64,000 nucleotides of DNA, from NCBI RefSeq assembly GCF_008802405.1, contig NZ_VZDO01000002.1:1-64000 (forward strand), in the 5' to 3' direction. Both the position numbers and the translations under genes were made by a program. This document shows, piece by piece, positions 60,553 to 64,000 of the stretch. Positions within the stretch are counted from its first letter, which is position 1. Each line of letters begins with the position of its first letter. The stretch comes from Plantimonas leprariae. GTDB taxonomy: Bacteria; Pseudomonadota; Alphaproteobacteria; Rhizobiales; Rhizobiaceae. The notes beneath the pieces are model-generated. The model was not told the origin of the DNA, did no database searches, and saw only the letters and a program-made list of their open reading frames with translations.

Positions 60553-62868
60553 CTAGGGTGTCGCCGACGCATCGCCGTCCGTGGGTTTGCGCCATGCCTC
60601 CGGCCACGGAGCGGCGCGGTGGCGGTTCCATTCTTCCGAAGGCATGCGGATGGCCGAGGTGACGGCGATCCCGCCTGCTGTCGCTTCACGCGCTATCGAG
60701 AGTGAGCCTGTCGTTCGGAGCGTGCGCAGTGTGACGAGCCGCGCGGCGGAGCGGCAGACGGTCAGTCGAACCACTCGGGCGACGATCGCGACGTCGCTTT
60801 CGTCGCAGGCCTGGCCGAGCCGGCGGTAGTCGTCCGTCCAGACGACACGTATCCCGGTCCGTGTCGTGGCCCGGCAGTAGCGGCGCGGCGCGGCCCTCTT
60901 CACTTTCTCGCCCTTCGCTGGCGCGCCCGCGGCGGAGCTTTCAGGCTCTGCCGAACTGCTTTCTTCGATCGTTTCGCAAGCGAAGGCCGGGTTTTTCGCA
61001 TCGGTGGCCCGCGTATCTGCCGGCCCGGGATAGGCGCGCTCCCACTGGCCGAAAACAAAGCCGTTCGGCCGGGCCTTCAACGGCGAGAGGCGGCCATCGG
61101 CGTCGATGATCGCGACCTCCCTTCCATCCTCGAAGACAAGGAGTTCCGGAGGCGCGGTGCGGTCGGGCACGAGCAGCAGACCGACCAGCGCCGTCGGGAT
61201 CGCGACCAGACGCAACCGGCTCGCGAGAAAGCAGGCGGTGAGCAGCGCGAGCGTTAGGATAGCCAAGCCGATGTTCGTCAGGAGGCCGGTCGGAGCGTCG
61301 GGCAGCCGCTCGGCCAGGTAGCGGGCGATGGCGAAGACGAGCGTCAGCCCCTTCCCCAAGAGCCAGAACGGCGCGGCATCGAGCCCGAACGGCATGGCGA
61401 CCATCGCGACGAGCGCCAGCGGCATGATCCAGAACGAGAAGATCGGCAGCGTCAGCATGTTCGCGACGAGGCCGAAGGGCGCCATCCGCTGGAAGTGATA
61501 GGCGGCATACGGCGCGGTCGCGATGCCAGCGACGGTCGAGGTCACGGCGATGCCGACGAAGAACAGCAGCAGCCGAACGACGAAACGCTCGCTCGTCCCG
61601 TCGGATCGCTTCCGGTGCCAGCGGGTCAGCGCTCCGTAGATCCCGACGATGGCCGCCGTCGCCCCGAACGACATCTGGAAGCTGGCCGTCAGGAGGGCAT
61701 GCGGCGTCGTCAGGAAGATCACGATCGCGGCCAGCGCCACGTTGCGCAGCGTAAGCGCCGCCCGGTCGAACAGCGCCGCCGTCAGCATGATCGCGATCAT
61801 CAGGAACGAGCGGGTCGTCGCGACGTCGAGGCCGGCCAGCGCAAGGTAGAAGGCCGACACTCCGAGCGCGACGACGGCCGCGAGCTTCTTCGCCGGCAGT
61901 CGCAGCGCCACGCTCGGCACGGAGGCGCAGGCGCATCGCACCAGCACCATCGCGAAGCCCGCGACGAGCGCCATGTGGAGGCCGGAGATCGAGAGCACAT
62001 GCGACAGGCCGGTGACGCGCAGCCATCGCTCCACGTCGTCCGGGATGCCCGAACGCTCGCCGGAAATGATCGCGGCCGCGACCGCGCCTTCCGGGCCGTC
62101 GATCACCGACCGGATGCGATCGCTGATCGCGAGGCGCATCCGCACGAAGCGCTCGGTCGCGGTCAGCGTCGGCGCGGCCTCGTCCGGCGGCGTCGGGCCG
62201 GGCGCGCCGAGCGCGAAGCCGTAGGCGCCGAGGCCTTCGAAGAACGCGCCGAAGGCGAAGTCGTAGCCGCCGGGAAGCGCCGGCCCTGAAGGTGCGCGCA
62301 GCCGCACCAGACCGCGATATCGCTGCCCGACCTCGATCGGCGCGTGCCTCGCCGTGACGAGGATTTCGGCGTGCTGTGGCGGCCGCGACAGCGTCGGCCG
62401 CTCGGTCCGCTCGATCGCCACGAGATACCGCATCCGGCCCCGCTCGTCCCGGTCGCGCCAGAGCACGCGTCCGTCGATCCGCACCGTCGCCTCGCCCGAG
62501 AAGATGACGGTATCGACGCGTTGAAGCTCATAGGCCGCCGATGCCGCGCCGAGCGCGACGAAGGCGGCGAACATCGGAACCTTCGCGGCCGGGCGCGCCC
62601 AGCCGAGGCCGGCCAGCCCTGCAGCCGTGACGAGACAGACCGACAGCGACGGACGCCAGTCCGCGCCGTAGACGGCGAGGATGCCGAGCATCAGGCCGAG
62701 CGGCAGCAGGTAGAAGCTGGTCCGGGCCTCCGTTTCGACCGCGATCTGCTCGCCGAGCCACATGCGGAAGCGGGACCAAAAGCGCGCCGACCGAAGACGG
62801 ACGGAACCGAACTGCGGCTCCGCGCCGAGGGCGTTATCCGCCGTCCGTGATCCCTCCGTCGCGCTCAT
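60553..62868 (-). CDS. comEC: ComEC/Rec2-family DNA-uptake channel protein
   Basis: ComEC forms the inner-membrane channel through which single-stranded DNA enters during natural transformation. The 771-residue product has an N-terminal membrane/OB-fold part (about 40-230, with [20 protein letters not shown]). The Competence domain (about 270-530) begins at [40 protein letters not shown], followed by many helices. The C-terminal third has no HxHxDH metal motif, so the metallo-beta-lactamase-like nuclease domain of longer ComEC proteins is missing or unrecognisable. Whether the organism is transformable is unknown. Confidence 0.92.
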   Translation of the reverse strand: MSATEGSRTADNALGAEPQFGSVRLRSARFWSRFRMWLGEQIAVETEARTSFYLLPLGLMLGILAVYGADWRPSLSVCLVTAAGLAGLGWARPAAKVPMFAAFVALGAASAAYELQRVDTVIFSGEATVRIDGRVLWRDRDERGRMRYLVAIERTERPTLSRPPQHAEILVTARHAPIEVGQRYRGLVRLRAPSGPALPGGYDFAFGAFFEGLGAYGFALGAPGPTPPDEAAPTLTATERFVRMRLAISDRIRSVIDGPEGAVAAAIISGERSGIPDDVERWLRVTGLSHVLSISGLHMALVAGFAMVLVRCACASVPSVALRLPAKKLAAVVALGVSAFYLALAGLDVATTRSFLMIAIMLTAALFDRAALTLRNVALAAIVIFLTTPHALLTASFQMSFGATAAIVGIYGALTRWHRKRSDGTSERFVVRLLLFFVGIAVTSTVAGIATAPYAAYHFQRMAPFGLVANMLTLPIFSFWIMPLALVAMVAMPFGLDAAPFWLLGKGLTLVFAIARYLAERLPDAPTGLLTNIGLAILTLALLTACFLASRLRLVAIPTALVGLLLVPDRTAPPELLVFEDGREVAIIDADGRLSPLKARPNGFVFGQWERAYPGPADTRATDAKNPAFACETIEESSSAEPESSAAGAPAKGEKVKRAAPRRYCRATTRTGIRVVWTDDYRRLGQACDESDVAIVARVVRLTVCRSAARLVTLRTLRTTGSLSIAREATAGGIAVTSAIRMPSEEWNRHRAAPWPEAWRKPTDGDASATP

Positions 62869-62991
62869 CTGTCGGCAGCATGCGGCCGATCGGCCGTCGT
62901 CTTGAGTCCCGTTCCTCCTATGCTACACACCCCGCCGACCTCGCCGATCGGAAAATGGCGGCGAAACGCGGCTGCGCACGGGATATTCGAC

Positions 62992-64000
62992 ATGACGGAT
63001 CAGGTGGTGACGCGCTTCGCCCCCTCGCCCACCGGTTTCCTGCATATCGGCGGGGCGCGGACCGCGCTCTTCAACTGGCTTTACGCCCGCCACACCGGCG
63101 GCAGGATGCTCCTGCGAATCGAGGATACGGACCGCGTCCGCTCCACCGACGCGGCGGTGACCGCGATCATCGACGGGCTATCCTGGCTCGGGCTCGATGC
63201 CGACGAGCCGCCGATCTCGCAGTTCGAGCGCGCCGCGCGCCACCGCGAGGTGGCCGAGGAGATGCTGGCGCGCGGCCAGGCCTATCTCTGCTTCGCGACG
63301 CCGGCCGAGCTGGAGGAGATGCGCGAGAAGGCGAAGGCCGAGAAGCGCCCGCCCCGCTACGACGGCCGCTGGCGCGACCGCGATCCCGCCGAGGCACCGC
63401 CCGGCGTGAAGCCGGTGATCCGCTTACGGGCGCCGCAGGAGGGCGAGACGGTCGTGCACGACCGGGTGCAGGGCGAGGTGCGCTTCCCGAACCGCGACCT
63501 CGACGATTTCGTGCTGCTGCGCTCCGACGGCACGCCGACCTACATGCACGCCGTCGTGGTGGACGATCATGACATGGATGTCACCCACATCATCCGGGGC
63601 GACGATCATCTGACCAATGCCGGCCGCCAGACCCTCATCTACCGGGCGATGGGCTGGGACGTTCCGGTGATGGCGCACATCCCGCTCATTCACGGCGAGG
63701 ACGGCGCGAAGCTCTCGAAGCGCCACGGCGCGCTCGGCGTCGAGGCCTATCGCGAGATGGGCTACCTGCCGGAGGCGCTCTTGAACTATCTGGCGCGGCT
63801 CGGCTGGAGCCACGGCGACGACGAGATCATGTCGATCGAGGACATGGTCCGCTGGTTCGACGTGGACGACGTCAACAAGGGCGCCGCGCGTTTCGATTTC
63901 GCCAAGCTCAACGCGCTGAACGGCGTTTACATGCGCGCCGCCGACGATGCGCAGCTGACGGACGCCGCCATGGCGGTTCGCGAGCACCTGCCCGAGGCGT
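62992..64000 (+). CDS. gltX: Glutamyl-tRNA synthetase (3' end beyond the window)
   Basis: GltX charges tRNA-Glu. The visible 336 residues start at ATG 62992 ([20 protein letters not shown]) with the HIGH motif as [20 protein letters not shown]. They include [10 protein letters not shown], the catalytic-domain segment [20 protein letters not shown] followed by [19 protein letters not shown], and the KMSKS-equivalent loop [20 protein letters not shown]. The anticodon-binding domain is only partly inside the window. It is divergent from comEC across about 120 bp. Confidence 0.95.
   Translation, partial: MTDQVVTRFAPSPTGFLHIGGARTALFNWLYARHTGGRMLLRIEDTDRVRSTDAAVTAIIDGLSWLGLDADEPPISQFERAARHREVAEEMLARGQAYLCFATPAELEEMREKAKAEKRPPRYDGRWRDRDPAEAPPGVKPVIRLRAPQEGETVVHDRVQGEVRFPNRDLDDFVLLRSDGTPTYMHAVVVDDHDMDVTHIIRGDDHLTNAGRQTLIYRAMGWDVPVMAHIPLIHGEDGAKLSKRHGALGVEAYREMGYLPEALLNYLARLGWSHGDDEIMSIEDMVRWFDVDDVNKGAARFDFAKLNALNGVYMRAADDAQLTDAAMAVREHLPEA

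Noticed and set aside
62902-62924. TTGAGT and TATGCT as a gltX promoter
   Set aside because: The spacing is only 11 bases, too short for a sigma-70-type promoter.

Overview
This is 64 kb of GC-rich alphaproteobacterial chromosome, almost certainly from the Hyphomicrobiales (Rhizobiales). Indicators are the block eno-ftsB-pdhABC-lpd-lipA-coq10-ispDF-dusB-ntrBC-ntrYX-hfq-hflX-mazG, a phosphatidylcholine synthase of the Pcs type, an IalB-family protein, an E1-beta subunit carrying its own lipoyl domain, GAAC-N7-GAAC SOS boxes in front of lexA, and TTAA-N7-TTAA (CtrA-like) sites. The species cannot be named from the sequence alone. Almost everything is core housekeeping. I found no CRISPR array, insertion sequence, integrase, phage module or recognisable defence system.

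Layout. 1-600: a small hypothetical gene and tRNA-Lys(UUU). 0.6-5.4 kb (+): ccdA, then the UDP-GlcNAc pair glmU-glmS, then a DUF502 membrane protein. 5.4-12.2 kb: recG on the minus strand, divergent from the coupled pair sdhE-mfd and an M15-like hypothetical gene. 12.2-18.6 kb: a 25-codon membrane micro-ORF, an oligopeptide-type binding protein, an ialB-family gene, hspQ, a UbiH-type hydroxylase, then pcs coupled to a quinone oxidoreductase. 18.6-21.1 kb is the only accessory-looking stretch: tRNA-Ser(UGA), small hypothetical genes, AT-rich DNA, a CtrA-like box and palindromes. 21.1-28.4 kb (+): rlpA, a D,D-carboxypeptidase homologue, then tmk-holB-metG-tatD-MBL hydrolase with stop/start overlaps. 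28.4-28.9 kb: a gene-poor gap. 28.9-38.9 kb: mazG, then on the minus strand hflX, hfq, ntrX, ntrY, ntrC, ntrB, dusB. 38.9-42.5 kb: ispDF-pncC, convergent with coq10; lipA; a GlsB-type protein. 42.6-50.8 kb (-): lpd, an SGNH hydrolase, pdhC, pdhB, pdhA, ftsB, eno. 50.8-54.1 kb (-): a VOC protein, pyrG, secG. 54.2-59.7 kb (+): a five-gene operon ppiD-trpD-trpC-moaC-moeA in which every junction overlaps. 59.7-64 kb: lexA with its SOS operator, comEC on the minus strand, and a gltX gene cut off by the window end.

How the genes work together. glmS and glmU make UDP-GlcNAc for peptidoglycan and LPS. lipA, lpd and pdhABC make, charge and recycle lipoylated pyruvate dehydrogenase, with eno upstream in glycolysis. 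dusB-ntrBC-ntrYX-hfq is the nitrogen and redox regulatory core. Many adjacent genes share GTGA or ATGA overlaps, which points to translational coupling.

The main points for a second look are: three half-sites in the lexA operator; CtrA-like boxes upstream of ftsB and of a small gene beside tRNA-Ser; a carboxypeptidase homologue whose SxN and KTG motifs have both lost their key residues; an inverted-repeat cluster between ntrC and ntrY; the apparent absence of tpiA, kdsA and trkA from an otherwise conserved gene order; and several very small genes. I did not find a clear new multi-gene system.
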